A stretch of DNA of 64,000 nucleotides. Origin: Gymnodinialimonas ulvae (GTDB lineage: Bacteria > Pseudomonadota > Alphaproteobacteria > Rhodobacterales > Rhodobacteraceae). The notes below the pieces were generated by a model. That model worked only from the letters and a program-made list of their open reading frames with translations, was not told where the DNA came from and ran no database searches. The position numbers and the translations under genes are program-made. Below, piece after piece: positions 1 to 7,627 of the stretch. The DNA lies in the NCBI RefSeq assembly GCF_037543845.1, contig NZ_JBBIFX010000002.1, positions 558,001 through 622,000 of the forward strand. The letters run 5' to 3'. Position 1 is the first letter of the stretch; each line of letters starts with the position of its first letter.

Positions 1-219
1 CGCGACCTTGCGCGCGAGGCGCTGGCGATTGCCGAGGCTGGCCTGAAGGCGCGTGCGATGCCGGGGGCCGGCGGGTTGGTGCCCGACGAAACGCACTTCC
101 TCAACGCGCTCAAAGATTCGGTCGAAACCGGAATGGTGCCCGCCGATGAACTTCTCGCCCATTACAACGGCGATTGGGCAGGCGATCTCAGTCGCATCTA
201 CGCGGATTTCTCTTACTGA
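1..219 (+). CDS. gshA: glutamate--cysteine ligase, C-terminal fragment
   Basis: The window opens inside this gene; frame 1 runs 72 codons to a TGA at 217-219. The tail reads GLVPDETHFLNALKDSV, then VPADELLAHYNGDWAGDLS and a final SRIYADFSY, which resembles the C-terminus of the plant/alphaproteobacterial type of glutamate-cysteine ligase, the first enzyme of glutathione synthesis. Its stop overlaps the stop of the convergent DUF805 gene by 7 bp. No catalytic residues are in view, so the call rests only on recognition of the C-terminal signature. Confidence 0.75.
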   Translation, partial: RDLAREALAIAEAGLKARAMPGAGGLVPDETHFLNALKDSVETGMVPADELLAHYNGDWAGDLSRIYADFSY

Positions 220-917
220 GCCTGCGGCTTCTGAATGCTCGGCAGAACGTGGCGTTTGTAGTAATCGCTTGCCGCAGCCTTGCGCGCGACCTCTGACCGG
301 TCGGTGGCCTCCCCATCCATGGCGGGGGCGAAGGCCGGATGCGCGGGTTCTCTGGATTTGGTGCCGTCCAAAGGATCGCCTCCGAACCGATTGGGTCCGC
401 GCGTTCCAGACGTGCAAAGCACGACGAAGAACCAGAACTGCGCCAGCAGCGGAATGACGAGCGTTGTGGTCAGCGCAATAAGACCGCCGGCGGCCCCGCC
501 AGAGGCAGCTGCAGTGATGCCGCCGACAAAGCCGGACCCAATCGCGACAAGGAGGGGCATGAAAATGAACCAACCGCGCCGGTCTGTGTCATGCAGGCGC
601 CGCACGGTCAGGGACAGGTAGGGCAAGAAGAACAGGAAGAAGGAGGCGAGCGCTCCATAGCCGACATATTCCAGGACGTCTGGGTCATTCACCAGGCGAG
701 TCTCCAAACCGGAGATGTACGCCTCTATCAGCACCGGATCGGCAAGCGCCGCTTGAAAGGCCGGATCGTCCAGGATGGCCCGCCCAAAGGCAAAGGACAG
801 ACCCGTGCTGACGAGCGTTTGGAACAAGAAAAACCACCAGAACTCGCTGCGGCTGGCGCGCGCGGAATAGTTGAACATGCGCGCATAGGCGCGACCGATT
901 GCTCTGACTGGCCCCAT
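213..917 (-). CDS. DUF805 family membrane protein
   Basis: 234 residues. It opens with MGPVRAIGRAYARMFNYSAR followed by ASRSEFWWFFLF, the DUF805 hallmark (short N-terminal helix, R-x-SEFW, then membrane helices). Three to four hydrophobic segments follow, with the family motif RRLHDTDRRGW near residue 110 and a polar C-terminal tail of about 60 residues that is longer than usual. An in-frame GTG at 935 exists, but the ATG at 917 starts exactly at the conserved region and has GAGGGA upstream. Function of DUF805 is unknown. A second DUF805 gene lies just upstream on the same strand. Confidence 0.85.
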   Translation of the reverse strand: MGPVRAIGRAYARMFNYSARASRSEFWWFFLFQTLVSTGLSFAFGRAILDDPAFQAALADPVLIEAYISGLETRLVNDPDVLEYVGYGALASFFLFFLPYLSLTVRRLHDTDRRGWFIFMPLLVAIGSGFVGGITAAASGGAAGGLIALTTTLVIPLLAQFWFFVVLCTSGTRGPNRFGGDPLDGTKSREPAHPAFAPAMDGEATDRSEVARKAAASDYYKRHVLPSIQKPQAQ

Positions 918-1029
918 AGCTCTCGTGTCCCTCACATTGTGCCGGGTTAGATTTCAGCTTATGTGCACGGCCATTGTGCCGATCTTGCGGCACGGGTTTG
1001 GCAAACTCTGGGACGCCGGGACGGAGATT

Positions 1030-1058
1030 GAAAAACGGCCCACCCAAAGGCGGACCGT
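1030..1058 (-). terminator. Rho-independent terminator of the second DUF805 gene
   Basis: On the minus strand a 10-bp stem (two G-T pairs, loop TTTG) is followed directly by TTTTTC. It lies 28 bp beyond the stop codon at 1086 and separates the two DUF805 genes into different transcripts. Confidence 0.7.
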
Positions 1059-1085
1059 CTGATATATCATGACAGGTGCCGTGGA

Positions 1086-1451
1086 TCAGACGCCAACAGG
1101 GGCGTCATAGGGATCCCCGCCAAATTCATTCGGGCCGACGGTGCCACGTTGTGTGAACCACACCAGCAGCATGATGATGTTCACAATCGGGATCAGGAAG
1201 ATCAAAACCCACCACCCCGAGCGGCCAATGTCGTGCATCCGGCGCACGGATACCGCGATGTTCGGGATCAACAGGCCAAGGCTGACCACGACGTACAGGA
1301 TCGGAATACCGATGGCCGCGTCGATGATCTGCGCGACAATGGCAAGGATGAAGGCGAACAGGGTCCACCACCAGAATTCCGAACGGCGCGCGCGGCCCGA
1401 AAAGTTGGCGTAATTGGCGAAGACATGCCTCACGGCGGTCATGAAATCCAT
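1086..1451 (-). CDS. DUF805 family membrane protein, compact form
   Basis: 121 residues starting MDFMTAVRHVFANYANFSGR, then ARRSEFWWW, two or three membrane helices, the VRRMHDIGRSGWW motif and the terminal NEFGGDP. This is the standard short DUF805 architecture. The ATG at 1451 has AGAAAGGA nine bases upstream; the longer in-frame extension to 1517 has no homology to the family. Function unknown. It has its own terminator, so it is probably a single-gene transcript, and it is a paralogue of the neighbouring DUF805 gene. Confidence 0.88.
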   Translation of the reverse strand: MDFMTAVRHVFANYANFSGRARRSEFWWWTLFAFILAIVAQIIDAAIGIPILYVVVSLGLLIPNIAVSVRRMHDIGRSGWWVLIFLIPIVNIIMLLVWFTQRGTVGPNEFGGDPYDAPVGV

Positions 1452-1674
1452 GGTCGGTGTCCTTTCTGAAATCCGGTCATAGAGCTTTTGACGCGGCGCG
1501 CATTCGCGGATCTGCACGGCGTGAGCGCGCCCCGTTACCCCGCACCCTTGCGTGCGATCTTTTCAAAATCAACGAAATTAACGAAGTGTGCGGGACGCCC
1601 GGCGCGTCCTGTGCCATTGGTATTGCATCCGCGCCGTCGCCCCGGACGACGCCGCTCCTACGCCCGGGATGCAG

Positions 1675-2286
1675 TCAGCTTTTTGAACCGATCCGCGGCT
1701 CGTCCCCGCTCAACAACCGCGCGATATTGGGCTTGTGACGCAGGAAGATCAGCCCGGCCAGCGCAAGGCATAACAACGTTGCCGTCCCGTGGCCGAGGGC
1801 AAGCGCTGCGGCCGGGCTGAGTGCGGCCGCCACAAGTGCCGCCAGTGACGAGATCCGGAACACACCCGCCGTCACCGCCCAGATCGCGCAGGCCGCAAGA
1901 CCGATCGGCCAGGCCAGCGCCAGCAATGTGCCCAGAAACGTCGCCACACCCTTGCCGCCGTGAAAGCGCAGGAACACAGGGTAGCAATGGCCCAGAAACG
2001 CCGCCACGCCCGCCACTTGTGCCGCATCCTCGCCCAACAAAATCCGCCCCGCGACGACCGCAATCGCTCCCTTGCCTGCATCCAGAACCAGCGTCAGGAA
2101 CGCGGCCAGTTTGTTGCCGGTCCGCAGGACATTCGTGGCCCCGATGTTGCCCGAGCCCACCTGCCGCAGATCGCCCAACCCGAAAAGCCGGGCCATGACG
2201 ACGCCGAAGGGCACTGAGCCCAACAGATATGCCAGCAGCGCCGCAAGCCCGAGGAGCGCCGCAGACGTTTCAATCGCGGGGATCAC
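1675..2286 (-). CDS. plsY: glycerol-3-phosphate acyltransferase PlsY
   Basis: 203 residues, the usual length. Transfers an acyl group from acyl-phosphate to glycerol-3-phosphate to make lysophosphatidic acid at the inner membrane. All three PlsY motifs are present: SGNIGATN at 45-52, GHCYPVFLRFHGGKGVAT at 99-116 and RHKPNIARLLSGDEP at 183-197, set among about five hydrophobic segments. The start overlaps the end of the dihydroorotase-like gene by 4 bp (ATGA), so it is the last gene of the pyrB operon. Confidence 0.96.
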   Translation of the reverse strand: MIPAIETSAALLGLAALLAYLLGSVPFGVVMARLFGLGDLRQVGSGNIGATNVLRTGNKLAAFLTLVLDAGKGAIAVVAGRILLGEDAAQVAGVAAFLGHCYPVFLRFHGGKGVATFLGTLLALAWPIGLAACAIWAVTAGVFRISSLAALVAAALSPAAALALGHGTATLLCLALAGLIFLRHKPNIARLLSGDEPRIGSKS

Positions 2287-3554
2287 GGCGCGGCCTCAAA
2301 CACGACCTCACCCCCGAGCCATGTGCGCAGCACCCGGCCCTGCATCCGCGCGAGGTCAAACGGTGTGTTCTTCGATTTCGACCGTAGCTTGGCACGGTCC
2401 AGCACGAACGGCGCATCCGCATCGAACAACACCAGATCCGCCGGGGCCCCTTCGGCCAGACGCCCGGCCGCCGATCCGAACCGGCGCGCCGGGTTGAACG
2501 ACATCGCGCGGAACAATTGCGGCAGCGACAGCTGACCCGCGTGGTAAAGCCGCAACGCCGCAGGCAACAAGGTTTCCAACCCCACCGCACCGCTGGCCGC
2601 CGCCTCGAACGGCAGGCGTTTGCTTTCCTCGTCCTGAGGCGTGTGCATGGAGCAGATGATATCAAGCGTGCCGTCGCGCACCGCCTCGACCATGGCAAGG
2701 CGGTCATCCTCGGGCCGCAGCGGCGGCTTGAGCTTGAAGAACGTGCGATATTCGCCCACGTCGAATTCGTTCAACGTCAGATGATGGATCGAAACCCCTG
2801 CGGTGACCTCCAGCCTGGCCTCCTTCGCCCTGATCAGCGCAGGCAAGGCCGCAGCGGTCGAGATCTGGTCGGCGTGGTACGCCACACCCGTCATCTCCAC
2901 CAGCGTCAGATCCCGCTCCAATCCCATCCGCTCCGCCATCGGCGAAATGGCCGGTAGCCCCTTCAAAGACGCGAATTTTCCCGAGGTCACAGCTCCGCCC
3001 GCGCTCAGGCCCGGCTCCTGCGGGTGGCCCACGATCACTGCGCCCAGGGATCGCGCATAGGTCATGCACCGGCTCAGGATCTTGGTATTCGTGGCGACGT
3101 GATCGCCATCCGAGAACGCCACCGCGCCCGCGTCACGCATGAAGCCGATCTCGACCATCTCGCCCCCCGCGCGCGCCTTGGTCAGGGCGGCCATCGGCGC
3201 CACGCGCACGCAGGCTTCGTCCCGCGCGCGGCGGATGACGAATTCCAACACTTCCGGCGTGTCGATGGGCGTGGTCGTGTCGGGGCGCGTCACCATCGTG
3301 GTGACGCCCCCCGCCGCCGCCGCCAAACCGGCCGTGCGGAAGCTCTCCTTGTGCCGCTCACCCGGCTCGCCCACCTTCACACCGACATCCACGATCCCGG
3401 GCGCAAGGCACGCGCCGCCGCAATCCACGCCGCCCGCGCGCGGGCCTTCGCCCATCTCCGCGATCAATCCGTTCTCGATCCGGACCCAACCAAGCGTTTC
3501 GGACCCGGCTTCGGGATCGATCAGGCGGGCGTTGTGCAAAAGCGCGTTCGTCAT
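2283..3554 (-). CDS. pyrC: dihydroorotase homologue, probably non-catalytic (PyrC'/PyrX type)
   Basis: 423 residues with the full type I dihydroorotase fold, but the metal site is gone. The canonical D-x-H-x-H-x-R near residue 56 reads DVGVKVG (both His and the Arg lost). The later metal His is Q230, in ADQIS. The catalytic Asp is M303, in CSMHTPQ, and the His after it is Q307. Only H177 of the ligands I can place survives. In Pseudomonas such inactive PyrC' proteins form a complex with aspartate carbamoyltransferase and are needed for its assembly. The gene shares an operon with pyrB, which fits a structural role. A catalytic pyrC must then lie elsewhere. It is coupled by ATGA overlaps to the genes on both sides. 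Confidence 0.9.
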   Translation of the reverse strand: MTNALLHNARLIDPEAGSETLGWVRIENGLIAEMGEGPRAGGVDCGGACLAPGIVDVGVKVGEPGERHKESFRTAGLAAAAGGVTTMVTRPDTTTPIDTPEVLEFVIRRARDEACVRVAPMAALTKARAGGEMVEIGFMRDAGAVAFSDGDHVATNTKILSRCMTYARSLGAVIVGHPQEPGLSAGGAVTSGKFASLKGLPAISPMAERMGLERDLTLVEMTGVAYHADQISTAAALPALIRAKEARLEVTAGVSIHHLTLNEFDVGEYRTFFKLKPPLRPEDDRLAMVEAVRDGTLDIICSMHTPQDEESKRLPFEAAASGAVGLETLLPAALRLYHAGQLSLPQLFRAMSFNPARRFGSAAGRLAEGAPADLVLFDADAPFVLDRAKLRSKSKNTPFDLARMQGRVLRTWLGGEVVFEAAP

Positions 3555-3994
3555 GGTATCGTCTCTTCAATTCGCGCCTTGGTCGCCGCGGCGTCGGTCT
3601 GGTTCTTGATCAGGTGCTTGTCGCCCGCGCCGGTCACAATCTGGACCATGGAGGCCACGACATTCACCGCTGCGATATCGTGCAGCGCAATCGCCCGCCC
3701 GCCGGGCCCCAGAAGCCGCCGATTGGTCAGGTCCCAGCGCATGTGCAGATCGTCGGACGCAAGGTAGAATGCGCGCACCGCAATCGCCGCCAACCCGCCC
3801 ACAGCCCCGGTCCAGACATGCGGATTGCCCATGATCCAAAGAATTCCCATCCCCAGCGCCATCGCTCCTGCCGCCAGCCAGGCGTTGGTGCGCCAATAGG
3901 TGGCGCGGTCGGCGTGGAATTGCGCCACGACATGCTCGTCCGGCTCCAGCGCGCTGGTCGGGGTCAGGTCCGTATGCGTGCTGGTCGGGTCCAT
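3551..3994 (-). CDS. small membrane protein with PH-like (bPH) features
   Basis: 147 residues. A hydrophilic N-terminus with PDEHVVAQFHAD is followed by a helical hairpin (about 45-85, rich in A, G, L and W) and then WDLTNRRLLGPGGRAIALHD, which resembles the start of the bacterial PH-like domain (x-LTNxRL). The start is the ATG that shares its first base with the TGA of the upstream gene; a TTG one codon earlier is also possible. The end overlaps the dihydroorotase-like start by 4 bp. Third of three membrane-linked genes between pyrB and pyrC; role unknown. Confidence 0.75.
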   Translation of the reverse strand: MDPTSTHTDLTPTSALEPDEHVVAQFHADRATYWRTNAWLAAGAMALGMGILWIMGNPHVWTGAVGGLAAIAVRAFYLASDDLHMRWDLTNRRLLGPGGRAIALHDIAAVNVVASMVQIVTGAGDKHLIKNQTDAAATKARIEETIP

Positions 3995-4506
3995 CAATTC
4001 CAGCCGATCAACACCGCCAGCGCCGCGAACGCCGCAATGCCCAAAAGCATGTAAAGCGCGATCGGCGGGACGGTTTCACGCGCCGGTTCGGTATGTGGTG
4101 TCGAAATCGGTGCTGGCGCGACATCGGCCTTGGGAAGCGATGCGGTATTGTCGGCCTGCGCCAGCGGAATCGTGGCGATCTCGGTGGCTTGCGGGCGCGG
4201 CGCGGGCGTGCCGCTCATCGCGTCGTCGGGGACCAGCAAAACCGCGCCGTCCAGCGCATCGAGACGGCGCTGAGCGTCGGAGGCGATACCCGCATCGGGC
4301 GTGAAGGCAAGCTGGACGTAATCCGACAGTGCCATGCCGCCGAGGTCGTCCACGGGGAAGACTTCGATCCGGTCGGTGTCGAGCGCATCGAGCCCCAGCC
4401 ACTCCGCGAGCGGTGGCAGGTCCGGCACCTCCCCCTTCCGGCGGGTGAGGTTGGTGTGCGAGACGGTGGTGGCCTCGTTCAGGGCGAAGATGTGGAGGTG
4501 GGTCAT
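3994..4506 (-). CDS. hypothetical tail-anchored protein in the pyr operon
   Basis: 170 residues, family not recognised. The N-terminal half (1-95) looks like a small soluble domain with conserved-looking stretches TDRIEVFPVDDLGGMALSDY and GAVLLVPDD. Residues 100-145 are a Pro/Ala/Thr-rich linker, and the last about 22 residues (IALYMLLGIAAFAALAVLIG) are a single hydrophobic segment, suggesting a C-terminal membrane anchor with the soluble domain in the cytosol. ATGA overlap with the gene before and one shared base with the gene after imply translational coupling. Confidence 0.75.
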   Translation of the reverse strand: MTHLHIFALNEATTVSHTNLTRRKGEVPDLPPLAEWLGLDALDTDRIEVFPVDDLGGMALSDYVQLAFTPDAGIASDAQRRLDALDGAVLLVPDDAMSGTPAPRPQATEIATIPLAQADNTASLPKADVAPAPISTPHTEPARETVPPIALYMLLGIAAFAALAVLIGWN

Positions 4507-5138
4507 ATGGTATTCGTCTCCGCAGCATTGGTCTTCAATTCGTGAAGAAGGTTTTTGACTTCACGCCCATCAGTCAAATACCGCAACTCGACGCCTTTCT
4601 CAGTGTAACCACCGAAGAGTACCTTTTGCATGCTGAACATGTCGCGATCGAAAAGGACGACGGGCATGTCTCGCGCTTCTTTGGCATTCATCCAAGCGTT
4701 GAGCTTGACCGTAGTGAACTTTCCTAGGGCTGCGTCTATGTAGAGATCATCGGTGATGGCCGTCGCGGCAACAACCTGTTGGTTGCCGTGATCTGCTACC
4801 AAGGCCCGCTGCGTTGTCACTGCATATCTTCGGTTTTGTCTTCTCTTTTGATCCACGCGGGGCCTTACAATCGAGATTAACCCGCCCACGACAAAGAATA
4901 GGACCATCACAAAGCTTTCCTCAATTGGCGCGACGGAACCTCCCACAATCAACGAAACGAGACTTAGCAAAAGGCCAAGCACGCCAATCGAACCGACGGC
5001 CAAGAACAGCAGGCCAATCGGAATCAACGCAATATTTTGAGTCTGCAAGAAAAACCGAAACCGCCCGTCCGGCCGCCCCTGCCAAAGCACTTCCTCTCCG
5101 TCCCACAAGTGCGGTGTCCAGTCGAAGTCCTCACTCAC
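4503..5138 (-). CDS. membrane protein with PH-like domain, base composition unlike its neighbours
   Basis: 211 residues. GEEVLWQGRPDGRFRFF near the N-terminus, two long hydrophobic segments (about 36-60 and 75-95) and then RRYAVTTQRALV match the bacterial PH-like (YdbS/YdbT-like bPH) layout, where a PH domain is split by or follows a membrane hairpin. The C-terminal half is soluble and mixed alpha/beta. The DNA is visibly richer in A and T than the genes on either side, yet both ends fit the operon with 4-bp ATGA overlaps. No specific function can be assigned. Confidence 0.75.
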   Translation of the reverse strand: MSEDFDWTPHLWDGEEVLWQGRPDGRFRFFLQTQNIALIPIGLLFLAVGSIGVLGLLLSLVSLIVGGSVAPIEESFVMVLFFVVGGLISIVRPRVDQKRRQNRRYAVTTQRALVADHGNQQVVAATAITDDLYIDAALGKFTTVKLNAWMNAKEARDMPVVLFDRDMFSMQKVLFGGYTEKGVELRYLTDGREVKNLLHELKTNAAETNTI

Positions 5139-6079
5139 GCCGCCGCCCGCCTTTCCCGCAAATTCTCCGCCAAAAGCTCCATCGCTGCCATTCGCACGGC
5201 CACACCCATCTCCACCTGCTCCTGAATCACACTGCGGTTGATGTCGTCGGCCAAAACGCCGTCGATCTCCACGCCCCGGTTCATCGGCCCCGGATGCATC
5301 ACGATGGCGTCGTCCTTGGCAACCGACAATTTCGCCGCGTCGAGCCCGTAGCGGTGGTAATATTCCCGCTCCGACGGGATGAACGCGCCGTCCATGCGCT
5401 CCTTCTGAAGCCGCAGCATCATCACCACGTCGCAGCCCTCAAGCCCCGTTTCCATGTCGTCAAACACCTCGACCCCCCAATCCGCGACGCCCGCAGGCAT
5501 CAGCGTCGGCGGCCCGATCAGGCGGATACGGCTTTCCATCTTGCCCAGAAGCAGGATGTTCGACCGCGCCACGCGGGAATGGGCGATATCCCCGCAAATC
5601 GCCACGTTCAGGCGATGCAACCGCCCCTTTGCGCGCCGGATCGTCAGCGCATCCAAAAGCGCCTGAGTGGGGTGCTCGTGCCGCCCGTCGCCCGCGTTCA
5701 ACACCGCACATTTCACCTTGTCGGCCAGCAGTTTGACCGCCCCCGAATGCGGGTGCCGCACGACCAGCAAATCGGGGTGCATCGCATTGAGCGTCAGCGC
5801 CGTGTCGATCAGCGTCTCGCCCTTTTTTACGCTGCTCGTCTGCATGCCCATGTTCATCACATCCGCGCCAAGCCGCTTCCCGGCGATCTCGAAGCTGGCC
5901 TGCGTGCGGGTCGAGTTTTCGAAGAACATGTTGATCTGCGTCAGCCCCTTGAGCGGCTGACCATGGTCGCGGCTGCCGCGTTCGGCCTCCGCATGCACAT
6001 CGGCGCGGTCCAAAAGTGCGGTGATCTCGGCGGGCGAAAGCTCTTCGATGCCAAGTAGATGCGGCTTGTCGAAACTCAT
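5135..6079 (-). CDS. pyrB: aspartate carbamoyltransferase catalytic subunit
   Basis: 314 residues, normal length. Condenses carbamoyl phosphate with aspartate, the first committed pyrimidine step. Visible motifs: carbamoyl-phosphate loop FFENSTRTQASFE at 52-64, SSVKKGE at 82-88, RHPHSG at 108-113, HEHPTQALLDALT at 134-146 and HPGPMNRGVEI near 270. The ATG at 6079 has GGAGGG seven bases upstream; the reading frame continues upstream only through a tandem repeat. First gene of the operon with three membrane genes, the PyrC-like protein and plsY. I see no pyrI-type regulatory chain nearby. Confidence 0.97.
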   Translation of the reverse strand: MSFDKPHLLGIEELSPAEITALLDRADVHAEAERGSRDHGQPLKGLTQINMFFENSTRTQASFEIAGKRLGADVMNMGMQTSSVKKGETLIDTALTLNAMHPDLLVVRHPHSGAVKLLADKVKCAVLNAGDGRHEHPTQALLDALTIRRAKGRLHRLNVAICGDIAHSRVARSNILLLGKMESRIRLIGPPTLMPAGVADWGVEVFDDMETGLEGCDVVMMLRLQKERMDGAFIPSEREYYHRYGLDAAKLSVAKDDAIVMHPGPMNRGVEIDGVLADDINRSVIQEQVEMGVAVRMAAMELLAENLRERRAAA

Positions 6080-6130
6080 GGGCGGCCCTCCGGTTTCGCG
6101 GGTTATAGGGCGCGCGCGGCGGCGGCGTCC

Positions 6131-6212
6131 AGCCTCGTGACCCACCGGTCGCGGCCCTAGCTTGTGACCTACCGGTCGCGGCCTTAGCTTGTGACCCGCC
6201 GGTTGCGGCCCT
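6131..6212. repeat. three tandem 27-28 bp repeats between pyrB and the glycosylase gene
   Basis: Units at 6131-6158, 6159-6185 and 6186-6212 share the pattern AGC-TGTGACC then CCGGT-GCGGCC, with a few substitutions; a fourth partial unit begins AGCTTGG at 6213. The core of units 1 and 2 contains the palindrome ACCGGT. The array sits in the 145-bp divergent spacer, 51-133 bp upstream of the pyrB start and ending 12 bp before the other gene, so it may hold an operator or be simple slippage. Confidence 0.85.
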
Positions 6213-6224
6213 AGCTTGGCGCGC

Positions 6225-7007
6225 ATGACCGAGTCGCTGGAATATTGGGATGCATTGGCCGCGCTTGAGTGGCAGGTGGAGCTTGGCGTTGACGAGGCCA
6301 TCCTTGATGTGCCTGTCGATCGCTTCGACCTGCCCGCGCCACAACCTGCGCCGAAACCCGCCTCCGCGCCGGTCACGCAGGCCGCCCCGGTGCAACCCGC
6401 GGCCCCCGCCGCCGACACCGTGGCCATCGCCAGACAATTGGCCGAAAGCGCCGGATCGCTCGACGTTCTGCGCGCCACGATGGAGGGGTTCGAGCATTGC
6501 GATTTGAAACGTGGGGCGCGGAATTTCGTGTTCTGCGACGGCCACCCCACCGCGCGCGTGATGGTCATCGGCGAAGCGCCGGGCCGCGAAGAAGACCAAC
6601 AAGGCAAGCCATTCGTCGGCCGCGCCGGGCAATTGCTCGACAAGATGTTCGCCGCCATCGGACTGGATCGGCGGGCGGAGGGGGCAGGGGGCCTTTACAT
6701 CACCAACATGCTGCCTTGGCGTCCGCCGCAAAACCGCGACCCCAAGCCCGAAGAACTTGCCATGATGCAGCCCTTCACGCGGCGGCATGTCGAATTGGCG
6801 GAACCGGATGTCGTTGTGCTGATGGGCAATCACGCCTGCGCCGGATTGCTTGGCCGCAAGGGCATCACCCGGATGCGGGGCACTTGGGAAGACGTGTTGG
6901 GCAAGCCTGCCATGCCGATGTTCCACCCGGCTTATTTGCTGCGCAACCCGGCGGCAAAACGCGACGCCTGGGCCGATCTGCTTGAGATCAAGGCGCGGCT
7001 CACATGA
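6225..7007 (+). CDS. uracil-DNA glycosylase, family 4/5-like
   Basis: 260 residues. Removes uracil from DNA at the start of base-excision repair. Motif 1 is GEAPGREEDQQGKPFVGRAG at 116-135, the NMLPWRPPQNRDP stretch is at 161-173 and motif 2 is HPAYLLR at 234-240. An alanine/proline-rich linker (37-65) separates a short N-terminal helix region from the catalytic domain, as in other alphaproteobacterial members. The Fe-S cysteine pair expected as C-x2-C before motif 1 appears only as a single C92 followed by C104, so cluster binding is uncertain. A TTG at 6216 is possible, but the ATG at 6225 is preferred. It overlaps moaB by 4 bp. Confidence 0.9.
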   Translation: MTESLEYWDALAALEWQVELGVDEAILDVPVDRFDLPAPQPAPKPASAPVTQAAPVQPAAPAADTVAIARQLAESAGSLDVLRATMEGFEHCDLKRGARNFVFCDGHPTARVMVIGEAPGREEDQQGKPFVGRAGQLLDKMFAAIGLDRRAEGAGGLYITNMLPWRPPQNRDPKPEELAMMQPFTRRHVELAEPDVVVLMGNHACAGLLGRKGITRMRGTWEDVLGKPAMPMFHPAYLLRNPAAKRDAWADLLEIKARLT

Positions 7008-7546
7008 CCTCTATCGACCAATCCCGCCCTTTCATCGCCTGCCGCATCGCCGTGCTCGCCGTCAGCGACACCCGCACATTGGCCGAAGACAAATCGGGCG
7101 ACACGCTCGTGCAACGCCTGACCGATGCGGGCCATACCCTCGCCGCGCGCCACATCCTGCGCGATGACCGGGCCGCCATTTCCGACCAACTGCGCCAATG
7201 GTGCGCGACCCCCGAGATCGACGTGATCCTGACCACGGGTGGTACCGGCCTGACCGGGCGGGACGTGACCGTCGAGGCGCACCGCGATGTCTACGAGAAG
7301 GAAATCGACGCCTTCGGTACCGTTTTCACCCATGTCTCAATGGCCAAGATCGGCACCTCCGCCGTGCAATCGCGGGCAACGGGCGGGGTCGCCAACGGCA
7401 CCTACCTCTTCGCGCTGCCGGGCTCATCGGGGGCCTGCAAGGACGCGTGGGACGAAATCCTCGCCTATCAGCTCGACTATCGCCACCGACCCTGCAATTT
7501 CGTCGAAATCATGCCCAGGCTCGATGAACACAAGCGACGGAAATAA
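7004..7546 (+). CDS. moaB: molybdenum cofactor biosynthesis protein MoaB
   Basis: 180 residues. MoaB/Mog-fold protein that binds molybdopterin; in organisms without Mog it adenylates molybdopterin. The nucleotide/pterin loops TTGGTGLTGRD at 77-87 and LPGSSGA at 138-144 are intact, as is the SDTRT start of strand 1 (21-25). Translationally coupled to the upstream glycosylase by an ATGA overlap. The following 81 bp up to the efflux operon carry no gene. Confidence 0.95.
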   Translation: MTSIDQSRPFIACRIAVLAVSDTRTLAEDKSGDTLVQRLTDAGHTLAARHILRDDRAAISDQLRQWCATPEIDVILTTGGTGLTGRDVTVEAHRDVYEKEIDAFGTVFTHVSMAKIGTSAVQSRATGGVANGTYLFALPGSSGACKDAWDEILAYQLDYRHRPCNFVEIMPRLDEHKRRK

Positions 7547-7627
7547 CGCGTTCGTGCGTGTTCTTGGACACCCGGCGTTGCCCCGCTACATAACTGGGAC
7601 GCGCTTCTTTAACCCAGGGACACCCAA

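Noticed and set aside
6131..6212. Short CRISPR-like array
   Set aside because: The units are directly adjacent without unique spacers, differ from each other and number only three; no cas genes.
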